A stretch of 64,000 nt of DNA from an uncultured Blastocatellia bacterium (GCA_937934295.1 CALHAI010000006.1:124001-188000), one strand, 5' to 3'; shown: positions 1 through 9,375, numbered from the stretch's first letter. The notes: generated by a model not told the origin, from the sequence alone. Numbers and translations are program-made.

Positions 1-144
1 GGCCTCGCGCGTGAAGAGGTGCCCGTACCGATCGTAGATCGGCTCCAGCTCCAGCGTCTCCTTGCGTCCCGAATAATGCTCGTATTCCTCGCGCGCGAGC
101 GCTTCGTGGAATCGGGTCAACTCCCCTCGATAGGCGTCGAGCAT
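1..144 (-). CDS. Unidentified protein, N-terminal 48 residues only
   Basis: The reading frame stays open from an ATG at 144 down to the window edge, so only the first 48 residues are visible and the C-terminus is outside. An in-frame TAG lies just upstream of the ATG, which fixes this as the first possible ATG. The peptide is charged and rich in Glu, Arg and Tyr and looks soluble; no signal peptide or recognisable motif is present. It is divergent from ubiX, with a weak TTGACA-like element between them. I do not recognise the family, and 48 residues are too few to assign one. Confidence 0.55.
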   Translation of the reverse strand, partial: MLDAYRGELTRFHEALAREEYEHYSGRKETLELEPIYDRYGHLFTREA

Positions 145-279
145 GTCCCACTACCAAACGATGATGGATCGAGGCCATTCGGGCTGTCAAGCTGAAGCTT
201 CCGCCTCGCCCGATGAGGCCAAGGAGCGGTTTCTTGACAAGCGCTTCCGAAGGTCGGTACGCTTGTCTCCTGAAACGCG

Positions 280-903
280 ATGGGCGCTATGGGTGAGGGA
301 ATCTCCATCACGGTCGCCGTCACGGGTGCCAGTGGCGCCTGCTACGCACAGCGGCTGCTGCAGCTGCTGGATGCGAGTCCGCGTGTCCGGCAGATCAATC
401 TGCTCATCAGCGACAACGGACGTCGCGTCTTCGCCGAGGAGTTGAATGTGGAGATACCTGCCCTGCTCAGTCCCGAGGTCGCCGACCAGCTCGGTCTCTC
501 TCGCCGCAAGCTCGTGTGTTTTCAACTGAACGACCTGGGCGCGCCCATCTCCAGCGGCTCCTATCCGGTGGATGGGATGGTCATCGTTCCCTGCAGCGTT
601 GGGACGCTCGGCGCGATCGCCACGGGGGCGACGATGAACTTGATCCATCGCGCCGCTGACGTGACGTTGAAAGAGGGGCGGCGCCTCGTTCTCGTCGTGC
701 GGGAGACACCGCTCAACGCGATCCACTTGCAAAACATGCTGACGCTGCGGCAACTGGGAGCGGTGATCCTGCCGGCCATGCCGGCCTTCTACCATCGCCC
801 GCGTACGATCGACGATCTGGTGCAGCACTTCGTCTATCGCATTCTCGACCATCTGGGGATCGAACATTCCCAAGAGACGATGTGGCGAGGAGGGCATGGG
901 TGA
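280..903 (+). CDS. ubiX: Flavin prenyltransferase UbiX/Pad1 family
   Basis: This 207-residue protein matches the UbiX family, which joins dimethylallyl phosphate to FMN to make the prenyl-FMN cofactor used by UbiD-type decarboxylases. The TGASGA loop (residues 15-20) is the FMN-binding signature, and the conserved [13 protein letters not shown] stretch and the ETPLNAIHL region are present. It precedes a UbiA-type prenyltransferase and mqnE. In menaquinone synthesis through futalosine, UbiX serves the UbiD-like decarboxylase (MqnL), which is not in this window. The start is either ATG 280 or ATG 289; neither has a clear ribosome site. Its stop overlaps the next start (TGATG), indicating translational coupling. 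Confidence 0.9.
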   Translation: MGAMGEGISITVAVTGASGACYAQRLLQLLDASPRVRQINLLISDNGRRVFAEELNVEIPALLSPEVADQLGLSRRKLVCFQLNDLGAPISSGSYPVDGMVIVPCSVGTLGAIATGATMNLIHRAADVTLKEGRRLVLVVRETPLNAIHLQNMLTLRQLGAVILPAMPAFYHRPRTIDDLVQHFVYRILDHLGIEHSQETMWRGGHG

Positions 904-1811
904 TGAGGAGCGCGATGTCGAAGATGTCCGCGCGGCCTTCTCCGGCAATGGCGCTGTGGCGAAACACGCATCTGACGCTGGAGATGATCAAGATTGAGCA
1001 CACGCTCTTCGCCTTACCGTTTGCGCTCTTAGGTGCGATTCTCGCTGCCGAGGGTCTGCCCGACGGGCGTACGCTCTTTTGGATTCTGGTCGCCATGGTG
1101 GGCGCGCGCAGTGCCGCGATGGCCTTCAACCGGCTCGTAGATTGCGAATTCGATCGCCAGAATCCGCGAACGCAGAATCGCGCACTGCCAGCCGGGCGCG
1201 TGAGCCCAGGCTACGTCCGCGCCTTCACGGTCGTCTCGGCGGCCGCGTTCCTAGTGGCGGCGGCCATGTTGAATCGGCTCACGCTGATGTTGGCCCCGGT
1301 GGCGCTCGCCTCGATCCTGCTCTACTCTTACACGAAGCGGTTCACCGCGTACTCGCATCTGGTGCTCGGCTGGTGCCTGGCCATCGCGCCGACAGGGGCC
1401 TGGATCGCCGTGCGCGGCGCTTTGGACGATTGGCTCCCCATCTCGGTGAGCCTCGCCGTCATGATGTGGGTGGCCGGCTTCGATGTGATCTACGCTTGTC
1501 AGGACGTGGACTTCGATCGGCGTGCGGGCTTGCACTCGCTCCCGGCGCGATTCGGCCTCCGACGCGCTCTCCGGATCGCACGGGTCTTTCACGGGATCGC
1601 CTTTGCCAGCCTCGTGTGGGCCTTCCGCTTAGCCGGACTGCGCTGGCTGGGCGGAGCGGGACTTGCGACGACGCTCTTGCTCCTCATCCGACAACATCGG
1701 CTCGTTCGCCCCGACGATCTCTCGCGGGTCAACGAAGCCTTCTTCACCACCAACGCCTGCGTGAGTCTCATCCTTTTATTCACGATGGGCGGGGAGGTGC
1801 TCTTGCGATGA
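903..1811 (+). CDS. ubiA: UbiA-family prenyltransferase, probably MqnP-type
   Basis: This is an integral membrane aromatic prenyltransferase of about 302 residues with seven to nine hydrophobic helices. The first Asp-rich motif, NRLVDCEFD (residues 76-84), and the second, [12 protein letters not shown] near residue 200, are the Mg-diphosphate binding sites typical of the family. It is likely to prenylate the aromatic menaquinone precursor in the futalosine pathway, since mqnE follows directly. The ATG at 903 shares bases with the ubiX stop (TGATG), which is why I prefer it; an in-frame ATG at 882 would add seven residues. Its own stop overlaps an in-frame ATG of the next gene. Confidence 0.85.
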   Translation: MRSAMSKMSARPSPAMALWRNTHLTLEMIKIEHTLFALPFALLGAILAAEGLPDGRTLFWILVAMVGARSAAMAFNRLVDCEFDRQNPRTQNRALPAGRVSPGYVRAFTVVSAAAFLVAAAMLNRLTLMLAPVALASILLYSYTKRFTAYSHLVLGWCLAIAPTGAWIAVRGALDDWLPISVSLAVMMWVAGFDVIYACQDVDFDRRAGLHSLPARFGLRRALRIARVFHGIAFASLVWAFRLAGLRWLGGAGLATTLLLLIRQHRLVRPDDLSRVNEAFFTTNACVSLILLFTMGGEVLLR

Positions 1812-1840
1812 CGCCCGCTCGCGCATGGAAGGGGGAGAGC

Positions 1841-2950
1841 ATGAAGATGTATATCGCACGTTCGGAACTGGCGCCGATCGTCGAGAAGGTTCTCGCTGGT
1901 GAGCGCCTCACGTTCGAGGATGGTGTGGCGCTCTATCGCTCGAACGATCTGCTGACGCTCGGCGCGCTCGCCAACTATGTGAAGGAGAAGAAGAACGGCA
2001 ACGTCGCCTACTACATCATCAACCGCCACATCAATCCGACCAACATTTGCTTCGTGGACTGCCAGCTCTGCGCCTTCGCGCGTAAGGTCGGGGAGGAGGG
2101 GGGATGGACAATGAGCATCGAAGAGGTCGTCCAGACGGCCGCGCGCGGATACACCGACTCCGTGCGCGAGTTCCACATCGTCGGCGGGTTGCATCCGTAT
2201 CTCCCCTTCCAATACTACGTGGACCTGCTGCGCGCGCTGAAATACCACTTCCCGAACGTACACCTGAAGGCCTTCACCTGCGTGGAGTTGGACTATCTGG
2301 CGAAGCTGGCGGGGAGATCCTTGCGCGAGACGATCGAGATCCTGAAAGAGGCAGGATTGGATTCGGTCCCCGGCGGTGGCGCTGAGATTTTCGCCCGGCG
2401 AGTGCGCGATCTCATCTGCACGCATAAGATCAGCGGCGAGCGCTGGTTGGAGGTCGCGCGCACCGTCCACGAATGTGGCCTGAAGTCCACGGCGACGATG
2501 CTCTATGGCCACGTCGAGACCTATGAAGAGCGCGTGGATCATCTGCTGCGGCTGCGCGCGCTGCAAGATGAGACGGGCGGCTTCACGGCGTTCATCCCGC
2601 TGGCGTTCCATCCGGAGAACACGCGGCTGAGCCATCTGCCGTGGACTACGGGCATGGACGATCTGAAGAACATCGCCGTCGCGCGCCTCCTGCTGGACAA
2701 CTTCGATCACATCAAGGCATATTGGATCATGATGGGGCCGAAGCTGGCGCAAGTCGCCCTGCGCTTCGGCGCCGATGATTTGGACGGGACGGTGGTCGAG
2801 GAGAAGATCTATCACATGGCGGGGGGGCAAACGCCACAAAGCCTGACGCGCGCGGAGATCGAGCACTTGATCCGACAAGCGGGGTGCCTTCCCGTCGAAC
2901 GAGATTCGCTCTATAACCCGGTCACTCCGGCCGCCGTGGGTTCCGCATGA
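1841..2950 (+). CDS. mqnE: Aminodeoxyfutalosine synthase (radical SAM)
   Basis: The 369-residue radical SAM protein joins the carboxyvinyl-oxybenzoate precursor to the ribose of S-adenosylmethionine in the futalosine route to menaquinone. The [4Fe-4S] motif is C70-x3-C74-x2-C77, and the HIVGGLHP, MLYGHVET and FIPLAFHPENT blocks match MqnE better than the related cyclase MqnC. The start is ATG 1841, preceded by GAAGGGGGAG; a longer frame opening at 1808 overlaps the ubiA stop but lacks that site. With ubiX and ubiA upstream this is a three-gene menaquinone block. The other mqn genes lie elsewhere. Confidence 0.92.
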   Translation: MKMYIARSELAPIVEKVLAGERLTFEDGVALYRSNDLLTLGALANYVKEKKNGNVAYYIINRHINPTNICFVDCQLCAFARKVGEEGGWTMSIEEVVQTAARGYTDSVREFHIVGGLHPYLPFQYYVDLLRALKYHFPNVHLKAFTCVELDYLAKLAGRSLRETIEILKEAGLDSVPGGGAEIFARRVRDLICTHKISGERWLEVARTVHECGLKSTATMLYGHVETYEERVDHLLRLRALQDETGGFTAFIPLAFHPENTRLSHLPWTTGMDDLKNIAVARLLLDNFDHIKAYWIMMGPKLAQVALRFGADDLDGTVVEEKIYHMAGGQTPQSLTRAEIEHLIRQAGCLPVERDSLYNPVTPAAVGSA

Positions 2951-3065
2951 ACGAAGGCGGTGGCGGCGAATCGCCCCGTTGCCAAATGGAAGACTCTCGC
3001 CTACAATGCCTCCGCATACGGCGCGGTGAACGACATCACGGACATGGAAAAGAGGCGAGTGAACC

Positions 3066-3503
3066 ATGAGATGTGAGTACTTCGTCTGGACGGATCGGAC
3101 TCGTCTCCCCTCGGTCTCGGATGTGATCGCCCAGCTCAAAGAGAGCGGGTATACCTGCCGCGTGCACCCGCGCGGCGGCGAGGCGCTGAACGCCGCTCAT
3201 TGGACGGCCCTTGAGATCGAGGCCGAGACCGAGCGCGGGCGCGAAGTCTGCACGATCACGGTCGCACATCCTTCGGCCGAGGAGATCGAAGAGTTGCGGC
3301 AGACGTATGAGTCTTTGCCCCTTCAAGTGAAGAAGGCGGCCCGTAAGTTCAAGATTGAAGCGGAAGTCGATGAGTATGGGCAGCCGACCGATTTCCATCT
3401 GAAGGTTATCGCGGCGCTGGCCCGCTTGACTCATGGCGTCGTGGATGACCCACAGGAGAACGGGCTCATGCTCCTGGAGGAGTTCGAGGAGTACATGAGC
3501 TGA
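3066..3503 (+). CDS. Conserved-looking hypothetical protein, 145 residues
   Basis: A soluble protein of 145 residues with mixed alpha/beta character and an acidic C-terminal tail. There is no signal peptide, membrane segment, Cys pair or known motif. The ATG follows AAAGAGGCGAG at a fair ribosome-site distance. It lies between mqnE and bshA on the same strand, 115 nt after mqnE and about 30 nt before bshA, so it may share a transcript with bshA. I do not recognise the family and suggest no function. Confidence 0.7.
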   Translation: MRCEYFVWTDRTRLPSVSDVIAQLKESGYTCRVHPRGGEALNAAHWTALEIEAETERGREVCTITVAHPSAEEIEELRQTYESLPLQVKKAARKFKIEAEVDEYGQPTDFHLKVIAALARLTHGVVDDPQENGLMLLEEFEEYMS

Positions 3504-3543
3504 GACGTCCGCGGATCGGCGCCTCCGAACGGCGGTGGCTCTC

Positions 3544-4695
3544 ATGACACGCCCGTTGAAGATCGGGATCACGTGCTATCCCACCTATGGCGGCAGTGGC
3601 ATCGTCGCCGCCGAATTGGGGAAGGAGCTGGCGCGACGGGGCCACACGGTCCATTTCATCGCGGCCGCTTTGCCAACGCGACTCACCGAGCTGTCCGAGC
3701 GCCTCTTCTTTCACGAGGTCGAGATGCTCGACTATCCGCTCTTCGAGTATCTCCCCTACGACATGGCGCTCGCGACCAAGCAGTTTCGCGTCGCGCGCGA
3801 ATACGAGCTGGATCTCTTGCACGTCCACTATGCCATCCCCCATGCCATCAGCGCCTACCTGGCGCGCGAGATGCTCCGCCCTCATCGGTACCTGCCGGTG
3901 ATCACGACGCTGCATGGGACGGACATCACGCTCGTCGGGCGCGATCGCTCCTACTTGCCCATCACGCGCTTCGGCATCGCGCAAAGCGATGGCGTCACGG
4001 CCGTCTCGCAGTATCTGCGGCGCGCGACCTGCGAGATCTTCGGCCTCGGTGACATCCGAGTCATCCCGAACTTCATCAACGGCGAGGAATACGCGCGTCG
4101 GCCGCATCCGGAGTTGCGCGAGCGTTTCGCACCTTCGGGAGAGAAGGTCCTCGTGCACATCTCCAACTTCCGCCCGATCAAACGCGCTCCCGATTGCGTG
4201 GAGATCTTCGCCCGCGTGGTCGAGCGAGTTCCCGCCTCTCTCATCATGATCGGCGACGGACCGGATCGCGCGCGCGTCGAATGGCTCGTTGAACGCCATG
4301 GGCTCACCGGACGCGTCCATTGCGTGGGGAAGCAGCCCAATATCGTCGACTTCCTCTCGATCGCCGACCTGCTGCTGCTGCCGAGCGAAATGGAGGCGTT
4401 CGGATTGGCCGCGCTCGAAGCCATGGCCTGCGAAGTCCCCGTCATCGCCAGCCGTACCGGTGGCTTGCCCGAAGTCGTCGAAGATGGAGTGACGGGGTGC
4501 TTGCTCCCGTGCGGAGAGATCGCGGCGATGGCCGAAGCTGTCATCCGCCTGCTGCGAGATGACGCCCAACGCCGCGAGATGGGCCGACGGGCGCGCGAGC
4601 GCGCCCTCGCCGAATTCTCCAGCGAACGCATCATCCCCATGTACGAAGCCTATTATCGCGAAGTCCTCGCGCGAACCTCGGAGCCCCAACAATGA
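3544..4695 (+). CDS. bshA: N-acetyl-alpha-D-glucosaminyl L-malate synthase (bacillithiol)
   Basis: A GT-B fold glycosyltransferase of family GT4, about 383 residues. The N-terminal [14 protein letters not shown] block and later [13 protein letters not shown] are characteristic of BshA, which moves GlcNAc from UDP-GlcNAc to L-malate in the first step of bacillithiol synthesis. The nucleotide-sugar E-x7-E region ([11 protein letters not shown], about residue 285) is intact. The ATG at 3544 is preferred; a GTG at 3535 would add three residues. The stop overlaps the nth start (ATGA). The deacetylase for the next step, bshB1, is in this window at 12.3-13.1 kb; bshC is not seen. Confidence 0.9.
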   Translation: MTRPLKIGITCYPTYGGSGIVAAELGKELARRGHTVHFIAAALPTRLTELSERLFFHEVEMLDYPLFEYLPYDMALATKQFRVAREYELDLLHVHYAIPHAISAYLAREMLRPHRYLPVITTLHGTDITLVGRDRSYLPITRFGIAQSDGVTAVSQYLRRATCEIFGLGDIRVIPNFINGEEYARRPHPELRERFAPSGEKVLVHISNFRPIKRAPDCVEIFARVVERVPASLIMIGDGPDRARVEWLVERHGLTGRVHCVGKQPNIVDFLSIADLLLLPSEMEAFGLAALEAMACEVPVIASRTGGLPEVVEDGVTGCLLPCGEIAAMAEAVIRLLRDDAQRREMGRRARERALAEFSSERIIPMYEAYYREVLARTSEPQQ

Positions 4696-5498
4696 TCGAA
4701 CGCCTGACGAACGCTCCGGTTCCTCCCCCGATGCGAGAACGCGTGCGAGAGATCCTCGAGCAGCTGGAAGCGGCCTACGGTGTGCCCCAGCTTCACCGCA
4801 ATCGCAACCCTTTGGACACGCTGATTGAAACCGTCCTCTCCCAATCCACGAACGATCGGAATCGTGATCGCGCGTTCGCTCGCCTGAAGGCGCGCTTTCC
4901 GACGTGGGACGCCGTGCGGCGCGCGTCCACGCGGGAGATCGCCGCGGCGATTCGCGTCGGCGGCTTGGCGCGAATCAAGTCGATGCGCATCAAACGCATC
5001 CTTCAAGAGATCGAGCGGCGTACGGGCGCGCTCGACCTCTCTTTCCTCTGCCGGGCACCGCTTGAGGAGGCGCTTGGCTTCCTGCGCTCGCTCGACGGCG
5101 TCGGCCCGAAGACGGCGGCCTGCGTCTTGCTCTTTGCCTGCGGGCGCCCAGTCTTCCCCGTGGACACGCACATTCGCCGCGTGGCGGGACGGCTCGGTTT
5201 GATCCCCCAACGCTGCTCCGACAAGCGCGCGCACCAGCAGCTTGGCCACCTCATCCCCGCCCGCCACTGTTATGCCGCGCACATCAACTTGATCCGCCTC
5301 GGACGCGACGTCTGCCGCCCGAGAAACCCGCGGTGCGAGGTCTGTTGCCTCATCCAATACTGCGCCTATGCCCATGAGACGGGGATGAGCTCGCTCAGCG
5401 AGAGACGACCGCGAGAGCGCCGTTCCCGCGAGAAGGCGCATCGCGCGCGAGCGCGCCTTCTGCTAAGCTCTTCATCTCCGGAGAAGACCTATGGATGA
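4692..5498 (+). CDS. nth: Endonuclease III family DNA glycosylase/AP lyase
   Basis: A helix-hairpin-helix GPD glycosylase of 268 residues. The hairpin [11 protein letters not shown] carries the catalytic Lys140, and the catalytic Asp158 is in VDTHIRRV. The C-terminal iron-sulfur loop has the canonical C208-x6-C215-x2-C218-x5-C224 spacing. It excises oxidised pyrimidines in base-excision repair. An Arg- and Ser-rich tail of about 35 residues follows the cluster loop and is not typical of E. coli Nth. It overlaps bshA by 4 nt and the next gene by 8 nt, so the three are probably co-translated. Confidence 0.9.
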   Translation: MIERLTNAPVPPPMRERVREILEQLEAAYGVPQLHRNRNPLDTLIETVLSQSTNDRNRDRAFARLKARFPTWDAVRRASTREIAAAIRVGGLARIKSMRIKRILQEIERRTGALDLSFLCRAPLEEALGFLRSLDGVGPKTAACVLLFACGRPVFPVDTHIRRVAGRLGLIPQRCSDKRAHQQLGHLIPARHCYAAHINLIRLGRDVCRPRNPRCEVCCLIQYCAYAHETGMSSLSERRPRERRSREKAHRARARLLLSSSSPEKTYG

Positions 5499-6687
5499 CT
5501 TGGTCGCTCGTATCCAAACGGCGCTGAAGGAGGCTGGCGTGGACGGATGGCTCTTCTACGACTTCCGCAGGTCGGATCCGTTGGCCTATCGCATCCTCAA
5601 CCTCGACGAGCATCGCTTGGGGACGCGCCGCTGGTTCTATTTCATCCCGGCCGAGGGAGAGCCCATCAAGATCGTCCATCTCATCGAATCGGAGCAGCTC
5701 GATTCGCTTCCCGGGACGAAACTCATCTATTTGCCGTGGTCTCAGCTTCACGAACATCTGTACCAAATCCTGCGCGGATGCCGACGCATTGCCATGCAAT
5801 ACTCCCCGGACAACGCCATCCCCTACATCTCGCGCGTAGACGCCGGGACCATCGAGCTGCTCCGCCGCTTCGGCATTGAGATCGTCTCTTCGGCCGACCT
5901 CGTGCAACAGTTCGAAGCCGTCTGGAGCGAGGAGCAGCTACAGACGCATCTCCGCGCAGAGCCGAAGATGCGTCGGATCGTGGACGAGACGTTCGCCGAG
6001 ATCGCGCGGCGCGTCGCCTCCGGGCGGGCTCCCGATGAGTGCCAGATTCAGCAGTTCATCCTTCAGTGTTTCGAGCGCGAGGGACTGGTAGCCGATCATC
6101 CTCCGATCGTCGCCGCGGATGCCCATTCGGCGACCCCGCACTACAGCCCGACGCCGGACTCGGCCTGGCCGATCCGAGAGGGGACCTTCGTGCTCATCGA
6201 TCTCTGGGCGAAGCTGCGCGACGTTCCCCGCGCCGTCTACGTGGACATCACGTGGACGGGCTTCGTCGGCGACGTCGTGCCCGATCGCTACGCGCGCGTC
6301 TTCGGCGTCGTGCGCGAGGCGCGCGATCGGGCCATCGAGTTCGTGCGTGAGGCCGTGCGCGCGCGACGCCCGATTCGGGGATGGGAGGTGGACGAGGTCG
6401 CCCGCGAGGTGATCCGCCGGGCCGGACTTGGCGACTTCTTCATTCATCGCACCGGCCATTCCATCGGCGAGGACGTGCACGGCAACGGCGCCAACCTCGA
6501 TAACCTGGAGACGCGCGACGAGCGCCGCATCCTTCCGCACACGTGTTTCTCCATCGAGCCTGGTGTTTATCTGGAAGGAGAGTTCGGCGTGCGCAGCGAA
6601 GTGGATGTCTACGTGGGAGATGATGACGTGATCGTGACAGCTCGCCCGATTCAGACCGAGATCGTGCCCATCCTCACGCTCCTTTGA
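5491..6687 (+). CDS. M24 family metallopeptidase (Xaa-Pro aminopeptidase-like)
   Basis: A 398-residue pita-bread-fold peptidase with a creatinase-like N-terminal domain (about 1-150) and the M24 catalytic domain (about 160-390). Metal-ligand regions are visible: Asp in VLIDLWAKL and YVDITWTG, His in HRTGHSIGEDVHG, Glu in SIEPGVYL and Glu in VRSEVDV. It probably removes N-terminal residues before proline or acts as a dipeptidase in the cytoplasm; the substrate cannot be read from sequence. The ATG overlaps the nth stop region by 8 nt. It converges with the response regulator, whose stop is 3 nt away. Confidence 0.85.
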   Translation: MDDLVARIQTALKEAGVDGWLFYDFRRSDPLAYRILNLDEHRLGTRRWFYFIPAEGEPIKIVHLIESEQLDSLPGTKLIYLPWSQLHEHLYQILRGCRRIAMQYSPDNAIPYISRVDAGTIELLRRFGIEIVSSADLVQQFEAVWSEEQLQTHLRAEPKMRRIVDETFAEIARRVASGRAPDECQIQQFILQCFEREGLVADHPPIVAADAHSATPHYSPTPDSAWPIREGTFVLIDLWAKLRDVPRAVYVDITWTGFVGDVVPDRYARVFGVVREARDRAIEFVREAVRARRPIRGWEVDEVAREVIRRAGLGDFFIHRTGHSIGEDVHGNGANLDNLETRDERRILPHTCFSIEPGVYLEGEFGVRSEVDVYVGDDDVIVTARPIQTEIVPILTLL

Positions 6688-6689
6688 CG

Positions 6690-7355
6690 CTACGGGCGCA
6701 GCACGTATCCGACGCCGCGAACCGTGTGAATCAAGGGACGCGAGAAGACGCGATCGAGCTTCTTCCGCAAGGCAGTGATGTACACATCCACGATGTTGGT
6801 CAGCGCATCGAAGCGCTCCCCCCACGCTTCCTCCATCAGCCGAGCGCGCGTCAGCACTTCGTTCGGATGGCGCATGAGGCATTCGAGCAGGGCGAACTCC
6901 TTGGGCGTCAGGGCGATCGCACGACCGGCGCACGTGACGCGTCGCGTCACAGGATCGAGGACGAGATCGCCGACGCGCAGCCGCAGGTCCACATGCTGAC
7001 GACGGCGCACGAGCGCCCGCGCGCGCGCCAGCAATTCCGCGAAGGCGAACGGCTTGGTGAGATAATCATCGGCCCCACTTTCGAAGGCCTCGACCTTTAC
7101 CGCGACGGCATCGCGGACCGTCAGCATGAGGATGGGTGTCAGCACGCCATGCCGGCGCAGCTCGCGACACACTTCGATCCCATCGCGCTTGGGAAGCCGA
7201 ATGTCGAGGATGATGAGCTCGTACTCCCGCTCGCTCCCCAAACGCAGGCCGTCTTCCCCATCCGCGGCGATCTCCACGATATATCCCTCTTCCTCCAGAC
7301 CGCGCCGGAGTGCCTCGGCTATCTTCCGTTCGTCTTCGACGATCAAAACGCGCAT
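6690..7355 (-). CDS. OmpR/PhoB-type response regulator, orphan
   Basis: The 221-residue protein has an N-terminal receiver domain (acidic pocket E7/D8, phospho-acceptor D51, conserved K101 in DDYLTKPF) and a C-terminal winged helix ending in the TVRGVGYVLRP motif of the OmpR class. The start is ATG 7355, preceded by GAGGAGG, rather than 26 codons upstream. No histidine kinase is adjacent: it is flanked by a convergent peptidase and a small Cys-rich protein. The partner kinase must be elsewhere or the regulator is a true orphan. The target genes are unknown. Confidence 0.9.
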   Translation of the reverse strand: MRVLIVEDERKIAEALRRGLEEEGYIVEIAADGEDGLRLGSEREYELIILDIRLPKRDGIEVCRELRRHGVLTPILMLTVRDAVAVKVEAFESGADDYLTKPFAFAELLARARALVRRRQHVDLRLRVGDLVLDPVTRRVTCAGRAIALTPKEFALLECLMRHPNEVLTRARLMEEAWGERFDALTNIVDVYITALRKKLDRVFSRPLIHTVRGVGYVLRP

Positions 7356-7473
7356 CGCCTCCTCTTCAGGCATCGGCCGGGAGCCTTCGCTCAAGGGGCC
7401 ACCTCGGAGATCGAAATAACACCCTCCCCCCATGAAGAGCGTCCTCCACCCGAGCCCTCATGGGAACCACCGT

Positions 7474-7863
7474 TCACTTCTTGAACAAGCGATCGAAGGC
7501 CGCGCGCGGATCCTGAATCTGCATGGGCGAGGTGGTCGTTTCCCGTTCCACGACCTTTCGCGGCTCGAAGAACTCACACTCGTTCCGCACATCCTTTCGC
7601 GGGATGCGCGTGGGGATCGGCTCGGTGCATTCGAATCGACTCCGCGGATCGAAATGGAGGCAATTCTTACACGTGTGCAGATCGGCATGACACTTCGGGC
7701 ACTCACCGTCCACCGGGATACCGATCTCCATTGGGACGACAGCTCCGCAAATCGCACAGCGGAAGACCTCGCGAACGGTCAACAGATTCGGTTTTGGGAA
7801 ATCCCGCGAGCGTCGAGCGGCCTGTCGCCATTCGTCTTCCAGATGTTTGTACTTTTCGCTCAT
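7474..7863 (-). CDS. Small Cys-rich (zinc-ribbon-like) protein
   Basis: A 129-residue cytoplasmic protein of unknown function. Its centre contains CxxC pairs (CAIC, CPKC, CKNC) followed by isolated Cys residues in FECTEPI and NECEFF, a pattern that suggests bound zinc or a cluster. The N-terminus is a charged helix and the C-terminus is Arg/Lys-rich. The ATG at 7863 is preceded by AAGGAG with 8-nt spacing; a much longer frame upstream lacks support. It lies 118 nt upstream of the response regulator on the same strand. I recognise no family. Confidence 0.75.
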   Translation of the reverse strand: MSEKYKHLEDEWRQAARRSRDFPKPNLLTVREVFRCAICGAVVPMEIGIPVDGECPKCHADLHTCKNCLHFDPRSRFECTEPIPTRIPRKDVRNECEFFEPRKVVERETTTSPMQIQDPRAAFDRLFKK

Positions 7864-8050
7864 ACGCGCTCCTTCAGCTCTCACCTGGGATGTTGGACTC
7901 AGGGACGCCCAGCCCTTCGACTGGACACCGCGAGCAACGTCAGGCGTCATTATAAACCGACGCGGGCGCACTGGCAAATCCGCATGTTCCTCCTCGCGCC
8001 AGGTCGGATCCTCCTGAATGCGGCGCCCGTGTCCCGCACCGGAAGCCTCT

Positions 8051-8449
8051 TTATCGCACCCCGGAGACGTGTTCCGGGCGAATCTTGTAGAGGACGCGAA
8101 CCTCTCCCGGCTGACGATAAGGGTAGGTCTCCACACCCAGATATTTCTTGGCCAACTGATCGATGTGCACGTCCGCTCCCTCCTCGGTGATCTCGACGAC
8201 GCGCCCGCGAATCTCCACGTAGCGATATGGATTGTCCGGGTCCAAGATCACGAGCGCGACGCGCGGATCGCGCCGCATGTTCCGATCCTTCACGCGACCG
8301 CGCGCCGAATTCACGAGCACATGCGCCCCATCGAAATCGCACCACACCGGCGTCACCTGCGGGGAGCCATCGGGCATGAGCGTCGCCAAGACGGCGAACG
8401 CGCGCTTCTGGAAGAGGTCAAGATACGCGTTCGGAATCGTCTCCGGCAT
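8051..8449 (-). CDS. PPOX-class F420/FMN-dependent oxidoreductase
   Basis: A 132-residue split-barrel protein of the pyridoxamine-5-phosphate-oxidase-like superfamily. The FAVLATLMPDGSPQVTPVW segment and the VKDRNMRRDPRVAL segment match the small F420-dependent or FMN-dependent reductases (TIGR03618-like). Which cofactor it uses cannot be decided from the sequence. It has its own promoter on the minus strand (TTGCGG, 17 nt, TATACT) and is divergent from yacG. A GGGAG site stands directly before the ATG. Confidence 0.85.
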   Translation of the reverse strand: MPETIPNAYLDLFQKRAFAVLATLMPDGSPQVTPVWCDFDGAHVLVNSARGRVKDRNMRRDPRVALVILDPDNPYRYVEIRGRVVEITEEGADVHIDQLAKKYLGVETYPYRQPGEVRVLYKIRPEHVSGVR

Positions 8450-8486
8450 CTCCCATCAGCCTCCCGAATGAAGTGCGAGGGAAGTC

Positions 8487-8515
8487 AGTATATCAGAGGC
8501 TCTCGCGTGCCGCAA
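8487..8515 (-). promoter_or_regulatory. Sigma70-type promoter for the PPOX gene
   Basis: Read on the minus strand, TTGCGG (8510-8515) and TATACT (8487-8492) are separated by 17 nt, giving a leader of about 30 nt to the ATG at 8449. The -35 is imperfect and the -10 matches at five of six positions. Confidence 0.5.
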
Positions 8516-8535
8516 TGCGTCCTCACTCCCGCGCG

Positions 8536-8563
8536 TTGACGCCTGAGCGGTTTTGTGTATCAT
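8536..8563 (+). promoter_or_regulatory. Sigma70-type promoter for yacG, predicted near-leaderless transcript
   Basis: TTGACG (8536-8541) and TATCAT (8558-8563) are separated by 16 nt. A start site about 7 nt after the -10 would leave only about four bases before the yacG ATG at 8574, and no ribosome site is visible there. Confidence 0.55.
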
Positions 8564-8573
8564 TATCCTTCGT

Positions 8574-8783
8574 ATGAGGGTCAGATGCCCACGCTGCGGG
8601 AAGCGCGTCCCCTGGGAATCGAATCCGTTCCGTCCGTTCTGCTCGGAGCGGTGTAAGCTCGTGGATCTGGGGATGTGGGCGTCGGAGGCATATCGGATCG
8701 CCGGCCCATCGGTCGGCGTCGCCGTGAGAGAACGGGCGGAGACGGAATCAGCCAAAGGCGAGGAGGAACGTGGCGACCGCTGA
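8574..8783 (+). CDS. yacG: YacG-type zinc protein, DNA gyrase inhibitor family
   Basis: A 69-residue protein whose first 30 residues carry the YacG zinc finger: C5-x2-C8 and C23-x3-C27, with [15 protein letters not shown] typical of the family. In E. coli YacG binds GyrB and inhibits gyrase; whether it does so here is inferred only from family. The C-terminal half is charged and poorly conserved. The ATG at 8574 sits about 10 nt after a good -10 element with no Shine-Dalgarno, so it may be translated from a leaderless mRNA. Its 3' end overlaps the next gene by 14 nt. Confidence 0.85.
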   Translation: MRVRCPRCGKRVPWESNPFRPFCSERCKLVDLGMWASEAYRIAGPSVGVAVRERAETESAKGEEERGDR

Positions 8784-9375
8784 GACGACATCGAGGCGCT
8801 CGGCTTCGGCGCGCCTGACGGCTCTACTGGTGATCGCCGGGATGGTAGCGGCTTGGGCCGTATACGTGGGCTTCTTCCGAAGCGGCGTGCGACCCTCGAC
8901 GGCAGCCATCGATGGCTTGCCGTGGGCGCCCGACGGCCATCGGCGCGCCCCCGACTTCCGCATCCGTACGCTTGAAGGCCGCGAGATCACCCTCTCAGAC
9001 TTTCGCGGCAAGGTCCTCATCGTCGATTTCTGGGCGACCTGGTGCCCCCCCTGTCGCGAGGAGATCCCGCTCTTGATCGAACTGAAGGGCGCGCACGGCG
9101 ATCGCGGATTGGAGATCCTCGGGCTCACGATTGAAGATCCGGAGCACGACGCCCAGCAGGTCCAACGATTCGTCCAACAATTCGGCGTGAACTACACGAT
9201 CGGCTTCGCTCCCGACGGCATGTTCGAAGCCTTCGTCGGGCCAGGTGAACACCCCATCCCGCAAACATTCCTCTTCGATCGAGAAGGGAAACTCCGCGAG
9301 CATCTGGTGGGATACGATCCTCTGACGGACGCCCGACGGCTGCGGCGCACGATCGCGCGACTCCTTCAAGAGTGA
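8770..9375 (+). CDS. Membrane-anchored TlpA/ResA-like thioredoxin
   Basis: A 201-residue thiol-disulfide oxidoreductase. One N-terminal membrane segment (about 16-36) anchors it outside the cytoplasmic membrane. A thioredoxin fold follows, with the active site W91-C92-P-P-C95 and the cis-proline region HPIPQTFLF. Such proteins reduce apocytochrome c or other exported thiols; no cytochrome genes are next to it, so the client is unknown. The GTG start at 8770 is supported by AGGAGG with 3-nt spacing. It overlaps yacG by 14 nt. Confidence 0.87.
   Translation: MATAETTSRRSASARLTALLVIAGMVAAWAVYVGFFRSGVRPSTAAIDGLPWAPDGHRRAPDFRIRTLEGREITLSDFRGKVLIVDFWATWCPPCREEIPLLIELKGAHGDRGLEILGLTIEDPEHDAQQVQRFVQQFGVNYTIGFAPDGMFEAFVGPGEHPIPQTFLFDREGKLREHLVGYDPLTDARRLRRTIARLLQE

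Noticed and set aside
234-263. Promoter of ubiX (TTGACA, 18 nt, TACGCT)
   Set aside because: The -10 matches only three of six bases and there is no second support; too weak to list.
1079-1840. Long N-terminal extension of mqnE reading through ubiA
   Set aside because: The extension is ubiA read in another frame; the MqnE family starts at the ATG at 1841 behind a strong ribosome site.
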